Positions 1-8,807 are shown, counted from the stretch's first letter. The stretch is DNA of 64,000 bases from CAVEFW01 sp963643505 (GCA_963643505.1 CAVIKF010000004.1:124001-188000), one strand, 5' to 3'. Program-made: numbers and translations. Notes: generated from the letters alone by a model not told the origin.

Positions 1-522
1 TGAGGCGCGCGCCGGATCGGCGACACTCTTCACGTTGATGACGACATTCAGACTCGCCGCATGGATAGCAGCCCTGCCAAGGGCAACCGCACACCCCACA
101 TCCGAGAGAGCTAAGCGACTGCCATTCTCTGCGAGGTAGTCGCACTCCTCAAGCACCTCAAGGCAAACACCCATGATCTCGAGGGGCACCTCGATGGCGT
201 CGACCAGCGCAGCTTGCATGGCAGCATCACGGGCCACCTGTTCCTCCTCGGTTTCCCGCGGCATGCCGTAGCACGCGGCAAGGGGACCAAACGCCCGCGC
301 ATCTGCATCAATAAGATCAACGAGTTGGCGACGCATGGCATCCAAGTCGTCAACAGCCATGCGGATATGGCCCTCGACGGCAGCATACTTCTTCTTACCT
401 ACCGTCAGGTTGCCTACCATGGCGGCAAGGGCCGCAGCAAGGGCCCCGGCATACGCGGAGGCTCCACCGCCACCAGGCGTAGGAGCTTTGCTTGCTAGCT
501 CATCGAGAAATTGCGTATCCAT
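1..522 (-). CDS. fchA: Cyclodeaminase/cyclohydrolase family protein, probable methenyl-THF cyclohydrolase (C-terminus beyond window)
   Basis: The frame is open from an ATG at 522 to the window edge, so 174 residues are visible and the C-terminus is missing; family members are usually about 205-210 residues. The N-terminus carries the family's glycine-rich signature (APTPGGGGASAYAGALAAAL), followed by an alpha-helical region with the YAAVEGHIRMAV segment. The family either deaminates formimino-THF or hydrolyses methenyl-THF. The nearby fhs gene makes the cyclohydrolase role of anaerobic one-carbon metabolism more likely, but the sequence alone does not separate the two. A good ribosome binding site (AGGAGG, 4-5 bases ahead) fixes the start. 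It lies 14 bases after the stop of the GNAT gene on the same strand, so the two are probably co-transcribed. Confidence 0.78.
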   Translation of the reverse strand, partial: MDTQFLDELASKAPTPGGGGASAYAGALAAALAAMVGNLTVGKKKYAAVEGHIRMAVDDLDAMRRQLVDLIDADARAFGPLAACYGMPRETEEEQVARDAAMQAALVDAIEVPLEIMGVCLEVLEECDYLAENGSRLALSDVGCAVALGRAAIHAASLNVVINVKSVADPARAS

Positions 523-536
523 TTCCGACCTCCTGG

Positions 537-1169
537 CTAGTTGTCGGTTTCCACACGTTGGTAGGCGATGCGCGGCGTGCCGTCCTCGCAGATGATGGTG
601 CCACATTCCTCGTATCCAAGCTTTGCAAGCATGGCGCGCATGGGAGCGTTGTCCTTGTGGGTATCGATGCGAATACCGCCTTTTGCCTCGGCTGACCTTG
701 CCTTGCTTTGGGCCCACTCCATGCAAAAAGAGCCAACCCCACATCCTCGCTTTGCCACACCGAGACGATGAACGACGCCGTAGGGCTCATCGGACTTCCA
801 AGCGCCATCGATTTCCCGATAGGTCGGATCATCTTCCAACGCGAAGTAGAAAGCAGCCTTGAGACCCGCTGCGTCCTCGGCATTGCGCTCAAGTTCGGCA
901 AGGGCGTCCAACATCATGTAGGACTCGTCAAGGCTTCCACCGTCATCACCCTCAACGGGCTCGGTCAGGTAGCTCATGGAGAAAAGCATCGGGCCCTCCT
1001 CGCACACAAACAACCTCCCGTTCGCAATATCGTCACGAAGCACATCCTTTTGGGGATAACCGTTAGTCCACTGGGTGGCATTGCCCGCTTCTTCCATAAA
1101 TGCACGGGCATCCTCATACACCCGCAAAATTTCGTCAATGTCCTCGATGTCTGCTTTTCTGATCAGCAC
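537..1169 (-). CDS. GNAT-family N-acetyltransferase
   Basis: A 210-residue protein with the layout of a GNAT acyl-CoA transferase. The N-terminal strand-helix reads IRKADIEDIDEILRVYEDAR. The acetyl-CoA loop corresponds to VAKRGCGVGSFCMEW (about residues 138-152), and the C-terminal strand reads IRIDTHKDNAPMRAML then LGYEECGTI, the usual end of the fold. The substrate cannot be deduced. The start is GTG at 1169, preceded by GGGAGG; no upstream ATG fits. The gene ends 14 bases before the cyclohydrolase start, which suggests one transcript, but no functional link is evident. Confidence 0.85.
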   Translation of the reverse strand: MLIRKADIEDIDEILRVYEDARAFMEEAGNATQWTNGYPQKDVLRDDIANGRLFVCEEGPMLFSMSYLTEPVEGDDGGSLDESYMMLDALAELERNAEDAAGLKAAFYFALEDDPTYREIDGAWKSDEPYGVVHRLGVAKRGCGVGSFCMEWAQSKARSAEAKGGIRIDTHKDNAPMRAMLAKLGYEECGTIICEDGTPRIAYQRVETDN

Positions 1170-1344
1170 CGCAAATCCTCCCTCACGCAGTTACTGCTTT
1201 GCCTATTATGCCCCATAGTCGTCACGATATGCGCGACAAGGAAACAAGCATGAACCGCACTCTAAGAAGCAGGGAGCAAGAAAACCCGGGCTCAGATGAT
1301 ACAGTCCAATCGGATCTGCTCCCCAGGGAAACCTATATCTCCGG

Positions 1345-1373
1345 GAAAGAAAAGGGACTCGCGACCGAGTCCC
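1345..1373 (-). terminator. Rho-independent terminator of the NSS transporter gene
   Basis: A 7-bp perfect stem (GGGACTC/GAGTCCC, 1354-1373) is followed on the minus strand by TTTTCTTT. It lies about 90 bases after the transporter stop. The rest of 1170-1459 holds no convincing gene; its minus-strand part nearest 1170 must contain the promoter of the GNAT gene, but I see no clear consensus. Confidence 0.8.
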
Positions 1374-1459
1374 ATTTCTGTTGGTTGTTGGCTTCGGTTG
1401 CCAACATTTTGCCAGCCTTTTGCCAATCTTGTTTGTCGTCCTTGCCTGTGGACCCAACC

Positions 1460-2881
1460 TCACAATTTGAGTATTCCGACGGTATCGAGAATATAGAACG
1501 CCATGATGATCAGAACGAAAACGGGAGCGATGTACTTGATCATGACGGTGAACAGCTTCTCCCCGCTAAATTTGCTGGATTGCTTCACATGGTCGACGAT
1601 GGTCTTGGGTTTGATGATCCAACCAATGAAGATACACGTCAGGAATGCGACGATGGGCATGAGAATCGTGTTGGACAGGAAGTCCATGAAGTCGAGGATT
1701 TGGTGATCTTGGTAGTCGCCGATGCCGAACAGCGTATACATCGGATCGATACCGAGCCAAGCGTTGTAACCAAGGTTGCAGATAACGCCCAAAATCAAGG
1801 CCTCGAGAGCGCACACGACGATAGCGGTGACGCGAGAGGTCTTGAAAGCGTCCTGAATACAGGATACGTTGGTCTCGAAAATGGAGACAGCACTGGTCAG
1901 GGCAGCAAAGAACACCAAGGCGAAGAAGATGAATCCCACGATCGGACCCGCAGCGCCAAGCTTTTCGAAGACGGTGGGCAACACGCCGAACATAAGACCC
2001 GGACCCGCCTTGGTAGCGACAACATCGGCAGAGCCCATAACAGCGACGCTGACAGGGATGACCATGAAACCGGCAAGGATTGCAACACCCGTATCGAAAA
2101 TCTCGATGCGACGGACGGAATGCTCCAAGTCATCCTCAGGACCGAAATAGGAGCCGTAGGTAACCATGATGCCCATCGCCAAGCTCAAGCTGAAGAACAT
2201 CTGGCCCATCGCGGCGACCACCATCTCGGCCGAAATCTTGGACACGTCGGGAATCAGATAGTAGGCGAGGCCTTCTGCGGCACCAGGAAGCGTCGCTACG
2301 AAGATGGAGATGCCGATAGCCATGAGGATGAGCAAAGGCATCAAGACCTTGTTTGAGCTTTCAATGCCCCTGCGAACACCGAGGGCAACGATGAGGACGG
2401 CGAGCGCCAAGAACACAATCATCCAAAGGAAGGTGTCCGGGCCGGTGCCCAAGATGAAATCGCTGAAATAGGTATCACCGGCAATGACAGAGGGCGCCTC
2501 GATTACGTAAGACACCATGAATTTCGTGACCCAACCACCGATGACGCAGTAGTACGGCATGATGATCATCGGGACCAAGCAGGCAAGAACGCCGATGATC
2601 GCGTACTTCTTTCCAAAATGGCTAAACGCGCCGGTGACGCTTTGCTTCGTTATGCGCCCAAGGGCTGTCTCGCCCATCATGAGCGTAAAGCCAAGTGTGA
2701 CCACCAAGATGATATAGGTAATCAGAAACGTACCGCCGCCGTACTTTGCGGCAAGATACGGAAAGCGCCACATATTGCCCAGGCCAACGGCAGACGCTGC
2801 GGCAGCAAGGATGAAACCCCACTTGCCAGACCATGATGCACGCCCCTTGCTCTTGGCGACCTTCGTGTTTTCTTCGGCCAT
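1460..2881 (-). CDS. Neurotransmitter:sodium symporter (NSS/SNF) family transporter
   Basis: 473 residues from the ATG at 2881, which has GGAGGGGG immediately upstream; the open frame extends further but without a plausible start. The first membrane helix has the NSS hallmark region WSGKWGFILAAAASAVGLGN followed by MWRFPYLAAKYGGG, where the unwound helix 1 binds sodium and substrate in LeuT-type proteins. About 12 hydrophobic segments follow, as in the bacterial family. These proteins import amino acids or related amines with Na+; the substrate is not predictable here. A strong terminator follows the gene, and a separate terminator from fhs precedes it, so it is monocistronic. Confidence 0.92.
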   Translation of the reverse strand: MAEENTKVAKSKGRASWSGKWGFILAAAASAVGLGNMWRFPYLAAKYGGGTFLITYIILVVTLGFTLMMGETALGRITKQSVTGAFSHFGKKYAIIGVLACLVPMIIMPYYCVIGGWVTKFMVSYVIEAPSVIAGDTYFSDFILGTGPDTFLWMIVFLALAVLIVALGVRRGIESSNKVLMPLLILMAIGISIFVATLPGAAEGLAYYLIPDVSKISAEMVVAAMGQMFFSLSLAMGIMVTYGSYFGPEDDLEHSVRRIEIFDTGVAILAGFMVIPVSVAVMGSADVVATKAGPGLMFGVLPTVFEKLGAAGPIVGFIFFALVFFAALTSAVSIFETNVSCIQDAFKTSRVTAIVVCALEALILGVICNLGYNAWLGIDPMYTLFGIGDYQDHQILDFMDFLSNTILMPIVAFLTCIFIGWIIKPKTIVDHVKQSSKFSGEKLFTVMIKYIAPVFVLIIMAFYILDTVGILKL

Positions 2882-2970
2882 ATTCCCCCTCCTGTTTCTT
2901 AAAGCCCCTAGTGAGCGATTGGCCCCCCGTGGGCAATTGATATTCTGGTTGACATTCGCATATAGAAAAT

Positions 2971-2992
2971 GGGTACCTTGCGCATAGTACCC
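2971..2992. repeat. Inverted repeat upstream of the NSS transporter
   Basis: GGGTAC and GTACCC form 6-bp arms separated by 10 bases, about 90-110 bases upstream of the transporter start and just downstream of the fhs terminator. The position suits an operator or a leader hairpin; no regulator can be named. Confidence 0.4.
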
Positions 2993-3021
2993 CTTTATGT
3001 TGGTTTTTTGTGCGGTTGTGC

Positions 3022-3054
3022 ACAAAAAGAGGGGTCAACGTAACACGACCCCTC
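3022..3054 (-). terminator. Rho-independent terminator of fhs
   Basis: A perfect 8-bp stem (GAGGGGTC/GACCCCTC) with a 10-base loop runs directly into TTTTT on the minus strand, about 35 bases after the fhs stop codon. Confidence 0.92.
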
Positions 3055-3087
3055 GAATATTTGAAACATCCCTCTCGTTTTTCGAAC

Positions 3088-4776
3088 CTAGAACAAGCCG
3101 GTGATCTTGCCCGTCTCGTCGACGTCGATCTTGAATGCCGCGGGGCTCTTACCAAGTCCGGGCATGGTCATGATGGAGCCCGTCAGGGCAACAACGAAAC
3201 CAGCACCGGCGCTGACCTTGATGTCACGCACCGTGATATCGAAGCCCTTAGGAGCACCCAGCTTGGTCTGGTCGTCGGAGAAGCTGTATTGGGTCTTGGC
3301 CATGCATACCGGCATATCACCAAACCCTAAGGCCTCGAGCTTCTTGATCTCCTTGACAACCTTGGGTTCGAGGATGACACCATCAGCATGGTAGACGCGC
3401 CTTGCGATAGCCTCGATCTTCTCGGAGAGACTCAATTCGCTCGCGTAGGAGAACTCGAAGGTATCGGCGCTGTGGCCTTCCTCGTCACCGTTCTCGATCA
3501 GGCGCACAACCTCATCAGCCAGGGCAAGGCCGCCCTCGCCGCCCTTTGCCCAAACCTCGGACAGGGCAACGTTGACGCCAAGCTCTTTGCACTTCGCCTC
3601 GACCAGGTCCAGCTCGGCCTTTGTGTCGGTCGGGAATGCGTTGATTGCGACGACGCAAGGAAGCTTGTAAACCTTGGTGATGTTCTCGACGTGTTGGAGC
3701 AGATTGGGCAAGCCAGCCTCGAGAGCCTCAAGGTTCTCCTCATTCAGGTCGGCCTTCGCAACGCCGCCGTGGTTTTTGAGCGCGCGCACCGTCGCGACAA
3801 CGACGACCGCATCCGGCTTCAGATTGCACAGACGGCACTTGATGTCGAGGAATTTCTCAGCGCCGAGATCGGCACCGAAACCAGCCTCAGTGACGGCAAT
3901 GTCGCCGAGAGCCAAGGCCATCTGGGTCGCCATGATGGAGTTGCAGCCATGGGCGATGTTGGCAAAGGGGCCGCCATGGACAAACGACGGGGTGCCTTCC
4001 AACGTCTGGACCAAGTTCGGCTTGAGTGCATCCTTGAGCAGTGCCGCCATGGCACCCTCGGCATGCAGGTCGTGGGCGGTAACAGGCTTGTCGTCATAGG
4101 TATAGCCGACGACGATGCGGCCAAGGCGCGCCTTCAGGTCGGTGATGCTCGTCGCGAGGCAGAAAATGGCCATAACCTCGGAAGCAACGGTGATGTCAAA
4201 GCCGTCCTCGCGGGGTACGCCATTGGCTTTGCCGCCAAGGCCGTCGACAATGTTGCGAAGCTGGCGGTCGTTCATATCCACGACGCGCTTCCATGTGATC
4301 TTACGAACGTCGATACCAAGCTCGTTGCCGTTTTGGATATGGGCGTCAAGCAAAGCAGCGAGAAGGTTGTTTGCCGCGCCGATGGCGTGAAAGTCGCCGG
4401 TGAAGTGGAGGTTGATGTCCTCCATGGGGATGACCTGGGCATAGCCGCCGCCGGCAGCGCCTCCCTTGATACCGAAGACGGGACCGAGGCTCGGCTCGCG
4501 AAGAGCGACGACGCAATTCTTGCCGCGCTTGCGCAAGGCGTCCGCAAGACCCACCGTCGTAGTGGTCTTGCCCTCGCCGGCAGGCGTCGGGTTGATGGCG
4601 GTCACAAGGACGAGCTTGCCAGGCGTGTAGTCACCTTCACGCAACATGTTGTAGTCGACTTTGGCTTTATAGTTGCCATAGCACTCAAGGTACTTCTCGG
4701 GGACGCCGGCAACCTCGGCAATCTCACGGATGTTCTTTGGAGTTGCGGCTTGTGCGATTTCAATATCGGATGGCAT
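3088..4776 (-). CDS. fhs: Formate-tetrahydrofolate ligase
   Basis: 562 residues, the usual family length. The enzyme makes 10-formyl-THF from formate, ATP and THF in the cytoplasm, feeding purine synthesis and the reductive one-carbon pathway. The ATP-binding loop INPTPAGEGKTTTTVGLADA lies near residues 61-80, followed by the conserved REPSLGPVFGIKGGAAGGG block and NLHFTGDFHAIGAANNL. The chosen ATG (4776) has GAGAGGAG 6 bases ahead; an ATG six codons upstream lacks one. The gene is transcribed alone, divergent from coaX, and ends in a strong terminator. With the nearby cyclohydrolase it covers two steps of one-carbon interconversion; the dehydrogenase FolD is not in the window. Confidence 0.98.
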   Translation of the reverse strand: MPSDIEIAQAATPKNIREIAEVAGVPEKYLECYGNYKAKVDYNMLREGDYTPGKLVLVTAINPTPAGEGKTTTTVGLADALRKRGKNCVVALREPSLGPVFGIKGGAAGGGYAQVIPMEDINLHFTGDFHAIGAANNLLAALLDAHIQNGNELGIDVRKITWKRVVDMNDRQLRNIVDGLGGKANGVPREDGFDITVASEVMAIFCLATSITDLKARLGRIVVGYTYDDKPVTAHDLHAEGAMAALLKDALKPNLVQTLEGTPSFVHGGPFANIAHGCNSIMATQMALALGDIAVTEAGFGADLGAEKFLDIKCRLCNLKPDAVVVVATVRALKNHGGVAKADLNEENLEALEAGLPNLLQHVENITKVYKLPCVVAINAFPTDTKAELDLVEAKCKELGVNVALSEVWAKGGEGGLALADEVVRLIENGDEEGHSADTFEFSYASELSLSEKIEAIARRVYHADGVILEPKVVKEIKKLEALGFGDMPVCMAKTQYSFSDDQTKLGAPKGFDITVRDIKVSAGAGFVVALTGSIMTMPGLGKSPAAFKIDVDETGKITGLF

Positions 4777-4931
4777 TGGTTCTCCTCTCGTCATGTTTGT
4801 TAATCAGAGCGCCTGCCTCCCAACAGCCGCCGTGAATCGCTACTTTGCCCATTGTACGGGGAGACGTTCGGGGAGCGGGGCCACACGCCATAAGCTTTCG
4901 CCCGGTGGCGTTATTTTGGGAGTGAGTTTGT

Positions 4932-4940
4932 TGGTATGAT
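4932..4940 (+). promoter_or_regulatory. Extended -10 promoter of coaX
   Basis: TGGTATGAT is a TGn-extended -10 element (TATGAT, 4935-4940). Transcription would begin near 4947 and leave a 28-base leader containing the coaX ribosome binding site. No good -35 hexamer is visible, as is usual with extended -10 promoters. Confidence 0.55.
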
Positions 4941-4974
4941 GCAAACGACAAGCAAACGACGAAAGGACGAGGCG

Positions 4975-5742
4975 ATGCTGCTGACGATCGATGTCGGAAA
5001 CACCCACACCGTGGCAGGTGTGTACGATGGCGAGCGCATGGTGCGCGGTTGGCGTGTTGCCACCGAGAAACAACAGACCGCCGATGAGCTGCGCGCACGC
5101 ATGGCAAGCCTGTTTTTCTCCGATCGCTTTGACGAGAGACAGATCACTGGTGCGGCGATGTGCAGCGTCGTTCCGGCGTTGACCCGGGCATGGGTCCAAG
5201 CGATGCGCGACATGTTCGAAATCGACACCCTTGTCTGCAACGTCGAGACCGCCGGAGCTCTGTTCAAGGCCACCTACCCGCGACCCCAGGAAGTGGGCGC
5301 GGATCGTATCGCGGACGCTATCGCCGCGCGCGAGTTGTACGGCGCCCCCGTCATCGTGCTCGACTTCGGCACGGCGACCAACATAGAAATCGTCGACGAG
5401 AACGGCTTTTTCGTCGGAGGAATCATCGCACCCGGTATCGAGACCAGCGCCCAGGCGTTGTTCAGCCGCGCCACGAAGCTCTCCACTATCGCCCTAGAGG
5501 CACCGCCCCACGTCATCGGGCTCAACACAGAGGAGGCGATTCAGTCCGGCATCATCTTCGGGGAGGTCGAGCGCGTCGACGGCCTTGTCCGCCGCGTATA
5601 TACCCAAATGGGCAAGAAGCCAACCGTCGTTGCCACCGGCGGACTTGCCCGACTCATCGCCGACCATTCAAAAGAGATCTCCTTGGTAGATCCCAACCTC
5701 ACCCTGGAGGGGTTACGCATTATCTACAACGCTGCGCAGTAA
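4975..5742 (+). CDS. coaX: Type III pantothenate kinase
   Basis: 255 residues, typical for CoaX. It phosphorylates pantothenate in the first step of CoA synthesis. The ASKHA phosphate-1 motif DVGNTHT is at residues 6-12, the phosphate-2 motif GADRIADAI lies mid-protein and the adenosine motif VVATGGLARLI is near residue 216. The ATG at 4975 has AAGGA 7 bases ahead; an in-frame ATG at 4936 falls inside the -10 element and is excluded. It stands alone on the plus strand, divergent from fhs and convergent with bioY. Confidence 0.96.
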   Translation: MLLTIDVGNTHTVAGVYDGERMVRGWRVATEKQQTADELRARMASLFFSDRFDERQITGAAMCSVVPALTRAWVQAMRDMFEIDTLVCNVETAGALFKATYPRPQEVGADRIADAIAARELYGAPVIVLDFGTATNIEIVDENGFFVGGIIAPGIETSAQALFSRATKLSTIALEAPPHVIGLNTEEAIQSGIIFGEVERVDGLVRRVYTQMGKKPTVVATGGLARLIADHSKEISLVDPNLTLEGLRIIYNAAQ

Positions 5743-5796
5743 ACTCTCCTCCGAAACGAGACGGAAGGGGATGTCGAGACGAAAAGGGGACCTCAC

Positions 5797-6441
5797 TTAG
5801 CGAGCACACGCCTTGCGAACCGTCTCCGCAACAAGAACGGCAGCGACGATCTTGCACAGGTCAAGTCCGATGAAGGGGGCACAACAAACAAGGAATGCTT
5901 GCACCGGATCGGTCCCAGCGACGATTTGGTATTGAAACCAACCACAAAGATAGGCGATGGCGGTGAACAAGATGCCTGCCAACAACTCAAAACCAAAGTT
6001 GCGAAGGAAGACGAAGGCACGGCTCTCGCCCTTGACACAAGCCAGATCGTGAATAGGTTCCGTCAGGGCGCAATCCCCCCGCGCGCGGCGAACAACCCAC
6101 AGCAAAGCTACGCCCGCGGCAACACCGAAGATGTACCCCCACAAAAACCCGCCCGTGGGACCCATAAGCACACCGATGCCGCCACGCATGCTCGAAAACA
6201 CCGGCACGCCGATAGCGCCCAGGGCAAGATAGCCCAAAACAGCGCACATCGCCTCCATAGGCGATAAAACGACAATGGCAAAGGTCATCGCGAACATCTG
6301 AAGGGTGAAGGGAATGGGCCCGAGAGGCACGACGACCCATGCCGACACCGCCATGACGGCGATGCTTAAAGCGATAAACGCGATGGAGCGCGTACGGGAC
6401 GGTTTTTTTGCTTGCGGCTTTTTGGCAGCGACCTTTGCCAT
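5797..6441 (-). CDS. bioY: BioY biotin transporter S component
   Basis: 214 residues with six hydrophobic segments. It is the substrate-binding membrane subunit of an energy-coupling-factor type biotin importer. The BioY motifs MRGGIGVLMGPTGGFLWGYI and LGPIPFTLQMF are clear. The N-terminus adds a Lys-rich stretch (KVAAKKPQAKKPSR) before the first helix. The ATG at 6441 has a strong AGGAGGAT site. No ECF ATPases are nearby, so it either works alone or shares ECF modules encoded elsewhere. The neighbouring biotin ligase supports the biotin assignment. Between bioY and birA (6442-6622) there is an AT-rich segment that probably holds the bioY promoter, though no clean hexamer pair is seen. Confidence 0.93.
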   Translation of the reverse strand: MAKVAAKKPQAKKPSRTRSIAFIALSIAVMAVSAWVVVPLGPIPFTLQMFAMTFAIVVLSPMEAMCAVLGYLALGAIGVPVFSSMRGGIGVLMGPTGGFLWGYIFGVAAGVALLWVVRRARGDCALTEPIHDLACVKGESRAFVFLRNFGFELLAGILFTAIAYLCGWFQYQIVAGTDPVQAFLVCCAPFIGLDLCKIVAAVLVAETVRKACAR

Positions 6442-6622
6442 CAAGATCCTCCTCTTTGTTCTCCTTGTCCGTATTATGGTCAAAGAGAGACGTGACAGAG
6501 GTGTAGCGTCGCCGTTATTTACTCAATCGATAGTCCTATTGTTTTTTTCGATAAGAGACGCCAACGAGGTACGTCGACCCTGGAGGCACGAATCGTTCGG
6601 CAAGACGACCGCGTTGCCCGCG

Positions 6623-7459
6623 TTACAACAAGGTAACCTCTCCTGAGGTCACAGCGGTAGTCGTAGCGTCATCGGTTGCCAACAACAAGCGACCCTGGGC
6701 ATCGACGCCAGTTGCGACACCGGCGATAATGCGCTGATCGGACTGGTTCACCATCTGGATATGTTGACCAAGCAGACAAAGGTTGACACCGTACTCTTGA
6801 GCGAGAGGCCCAAACCCCTCGTCACACCATTGTTCGTAAAGCGGCCGGAAGCTATGGAGAAACGCCGAACATGCTCCCATGATGAGACGGCGTTGGGCGG
6901 CACTGAGACCCTCCTCGCCAACGACGGGCTCCGCCTCGAACTCGCCAAGACCATCCCCCATGAGCTCCGCTAGGAACACCGGGGTGTTTTTGCCGCCGAC
7001 TCCTTGATGCTCAAAGGGGCGGATTATGTTGACGCCAACACCGACGCACGTACCTCCCGCATGACGCTCCAAGCTGATGCCCGACACCTTCCGAAAGCGC
7101 CCCGTTTCCAAAAACCCTGTGCTTGGATCGGCACGAACCACAAGGTCGTTAGGCCATTTGATGCCAATCAGGTCCGATTTTCCCTCGGGCAAAAACGTCA
7201 CAAGGGCCCTTTTAAGGGCAAGCGCGACCACGAGGCTCAACGCAGGAAGATCTTGAAGTAAGACGCGGGGACGCAACAACAACGAACAGTACATGCCGCC
7301 AAAAGGGCTGACCCAGCTGCGGCCAAGGCGACCATATCCAGCGGTTTGTTGGTAGGAGCACACGACGAGCCCCTCCGGCACGCCCTCTTCTATAGCGCGC
7401 TTCACAACGTTGTTGGAAGAGGGGATGGACTCGTGTATCTCTATGGAGTAATCCAACAT
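6623..7459 (-). CDS. birA: Biotin-[acetyl-CoA-carboxylase] ligase without DNA-binding domain
   Basis: 278 residues. It activates biotin with ATP and attaches it to carboxylase carrier proteins. The biotin-binding loop appears as YQQTAGYGRLGRSWVSP with the following GGMYCSLLLRP, and the catalytic region as IGIKWPNDLVV. The N-terminal winged helix found in bifunctional BirA is absent: the catalytic domain starts within about 10 residues. It therefore cannot repress the biotin genes itself. The ATG at 7459 lies 7 bases after the folP-folK stop with only a weak ribosome site, implying translational coupling in an ftsH-folPK-birA transcript. The C-terminal beta-barrel is present (AQGRLLLATDD). Confidence 0.93.
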   Translation of the reverse strand: MLDYSIEIHESIPSSNNVVKRAIEEGVPEGLVVCSYQQTAGYGRLGRSWVSPFGGMYCSLLLRPRVLLQDLPALSLVVALALKRALVTFLPEGKSDLIGIKWPNDLVVRADPSTGFLETGRFRKVSGISLERHAGGTCVGVGVNIIRPFEHQGVGGKNTPVFLAELMGDGLGEFEAEPVVGEEGLSAAQRRLIMGACSAFLHSFRPLYEQWCDEGFGPLAQEYGVNLCLLGQHIQMVNQSDQRIIAGVATGVDAQGRLLLATDDATTTAVTSGEVTLL

Positions 7460-7466
7460 GGCTTCG

Positions 7467-8804
7467 CTACCTAACGAGGTGCGCACGGCCGATGCGATCA
7501 GCCTCGGGCACCGAGTCGACCCTCGTCCCATCCGCCAACACGTGGTTCGGAAGAATCTCCAATATCGGCTTGACCACGAAATCCCGCTCGCAGATGCGCG
7601 GGTGAGGCAAGGTCAGCTCCTCGCTCTCGTAGACGTAGAGCTGATAGTCAAGAATATCGAGATCGCAGGTGCGAGGACCGTTGGCAAGGACGCGCACGCG
7701 ACCGAGGGCGTCCTCGATGCGATGAAGATAGCCCAACAACTCACGAGGCGCAATGCCGCTGCGCAACAAGACGACCGCGTTGACGAAAGGATCTTGATCC
7801 TCGTAGTAGGCGGGCTCGCTCTCATAAAAGCTCGATGCGTCAACAAACTCGGTGTCGGGCAACACACTCAGGTTACCAATCGCTCGGTTCATCAACGCGA
7901 TCTTCGCCTTGAGGGCATCGCCACCAAACATGGCAAGAAGCTCTTCGGGTACCTGGTTGCAACCGAGGCCCAACAAGACATAGGGACGCAGATCCTTCAG
8001 ACCCGCAACCGTCATTGCCACATTGTGCACGCGCATAACATGGGCGCCCTGCTCGCAGGCAAGCAAACATTCCGCGGCGCTCGCAACGTCCCGCTCCTCA
8101 GGCGTGCTGTCCTCCAACGACTTGTACGCGTAGGTGAGATAACTTTTACGGGAAGGGGCGGCCATCACCGCATAACCCAGATGAACAAGCTCAGTGAGGT
8201 TGCGCATGAGATCGAGGGATTGCTGCGGAGTCTTGCCAAACCCAGGACCTGGATCGACACAGATACGCTCAGGGGAGATTCCCGCCTCCTCAAGCATGTG
8301 TGCCTGAGCACCAAGATAGTCTCTGACCTCGGTGACCACATCGGCATAGTATGGTTTTTCCTGCATGGTGGAGGGCTCGCCCAACATGTGCATGACCACG
8401 ACTCCCACGTCGCTAGAAGCAGCGACCTGAACCATGGCGGGATCCCTGAACCCGGAGACATCGTTGATGATGGAAGCGCCCGCCTCAACAGCGACCTTGG
8501 CAACCTCGGCATGACGCGTATCGATGCTGACGCATATGCCTTCGCCTGCAAGACTACGTACGACCTCAATCGTACGGGCAATCTCCTCGTCAATCCCGAT
8601 CTCGGTGGAACCCGGGCGCGTGGATTCGCCTCCCACATCAATGATATGGGCTCCTGCCTCGATCATCTCGTGGGCAAACGCCACGGCGGCGTCAGAAGTG
8701 CTGTGTTGTCCCCCGTCGGAAAAGGAGTCGGGGGTAACGTTCAAGATGCCCATAATGATGGGCATCTTGGTGTCTAGCTCATGGGTTGCGCAATGCCAGA
8801 TCAC
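7467..8804 (-). CDS. folP-folK: Bifunctional dihydropteroate synthase / HPPK (FolP-FolK fusion)
   Basis: 445 residues. The N-terminal part (about 1-270) is dihydropteroate synthase: MGILNVTPDSFSDGG, the GGESTRPGS motif, DPGPGFGKT and the SRKSYL end region. The C-terminal part (about 275-445) is 6-hydroxymethyl-dihydropterin pyrophosphokinase: LGLGCNQ, FYESEPAYYEDQDPFVNAVV, GPRTCDLDILDYQ and the LPHPRICERDFV block. Together they catalyse two consecutive steps of folate synthesis. The order DHPS-HPPK is the reverse of the well-known HPPK-DHPS fusions of plants and protozoa. The start is GTG at 8804, only 3 bases after the ftsH stop, with AAGGAAGG upstream. No folB or folE lies adjacent. Confidence 0.93.
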   Translation of the reverse strand: MIWHCATHELDTKMPIIMGILNVTPDSFSDGGQHSTSDAAVAFAHEMIEAGAHIIDVGGESTRPGSTEIGIDEEIARTIEVVRSLAGEGICVSIDTRHAEVAKVAVEAGASIINDVSGFRDPAMVQVAASSDVGVVVMHMLGEPSTMQEKPYYADVVTEVRDYLGAQAHMLEEAGISPERICVDPGPGFGKTPQQSLDLMRNLTELVHLGYAVMAAPSRKSYLTYAYKSLEDSTPEERDVASAAECLLACEQGAHVMRVHNVAMTVAGLKDLRPYVLLGLGCNQVPEELLAMFGGDALKAKIALMNRAIGNLSVLPDTEFVDASSFYESEPAYYEDQDPFVNAVVLLRSGIAPRELLGYLHRIEDALGRVRVLANGPRTCDLDILDYQLYVYESEELTLPHPRICERDFVVKPILEILPNHVLADGTRVDSVPEADRIGRAHLVR

Positions 8805-8807
8805 GTT

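Noticed and set aside
1199..2356. Plus-strand open frame of 385 codons, very rich in Asp, Glu and His
   Set aside because: It is antisense to the NSS transporter; the composition is what reverse-complemented hydrophobic codons give.
4777..4974. Possible tetrahydrofolate riboswitch upstream of fhs
   Set aside because: The leader has an AAAGTAG-like stretch and some GC hairpins, but I cannot line it up with the conserved THF motifs and no sequestering or terminator hairpin follows.
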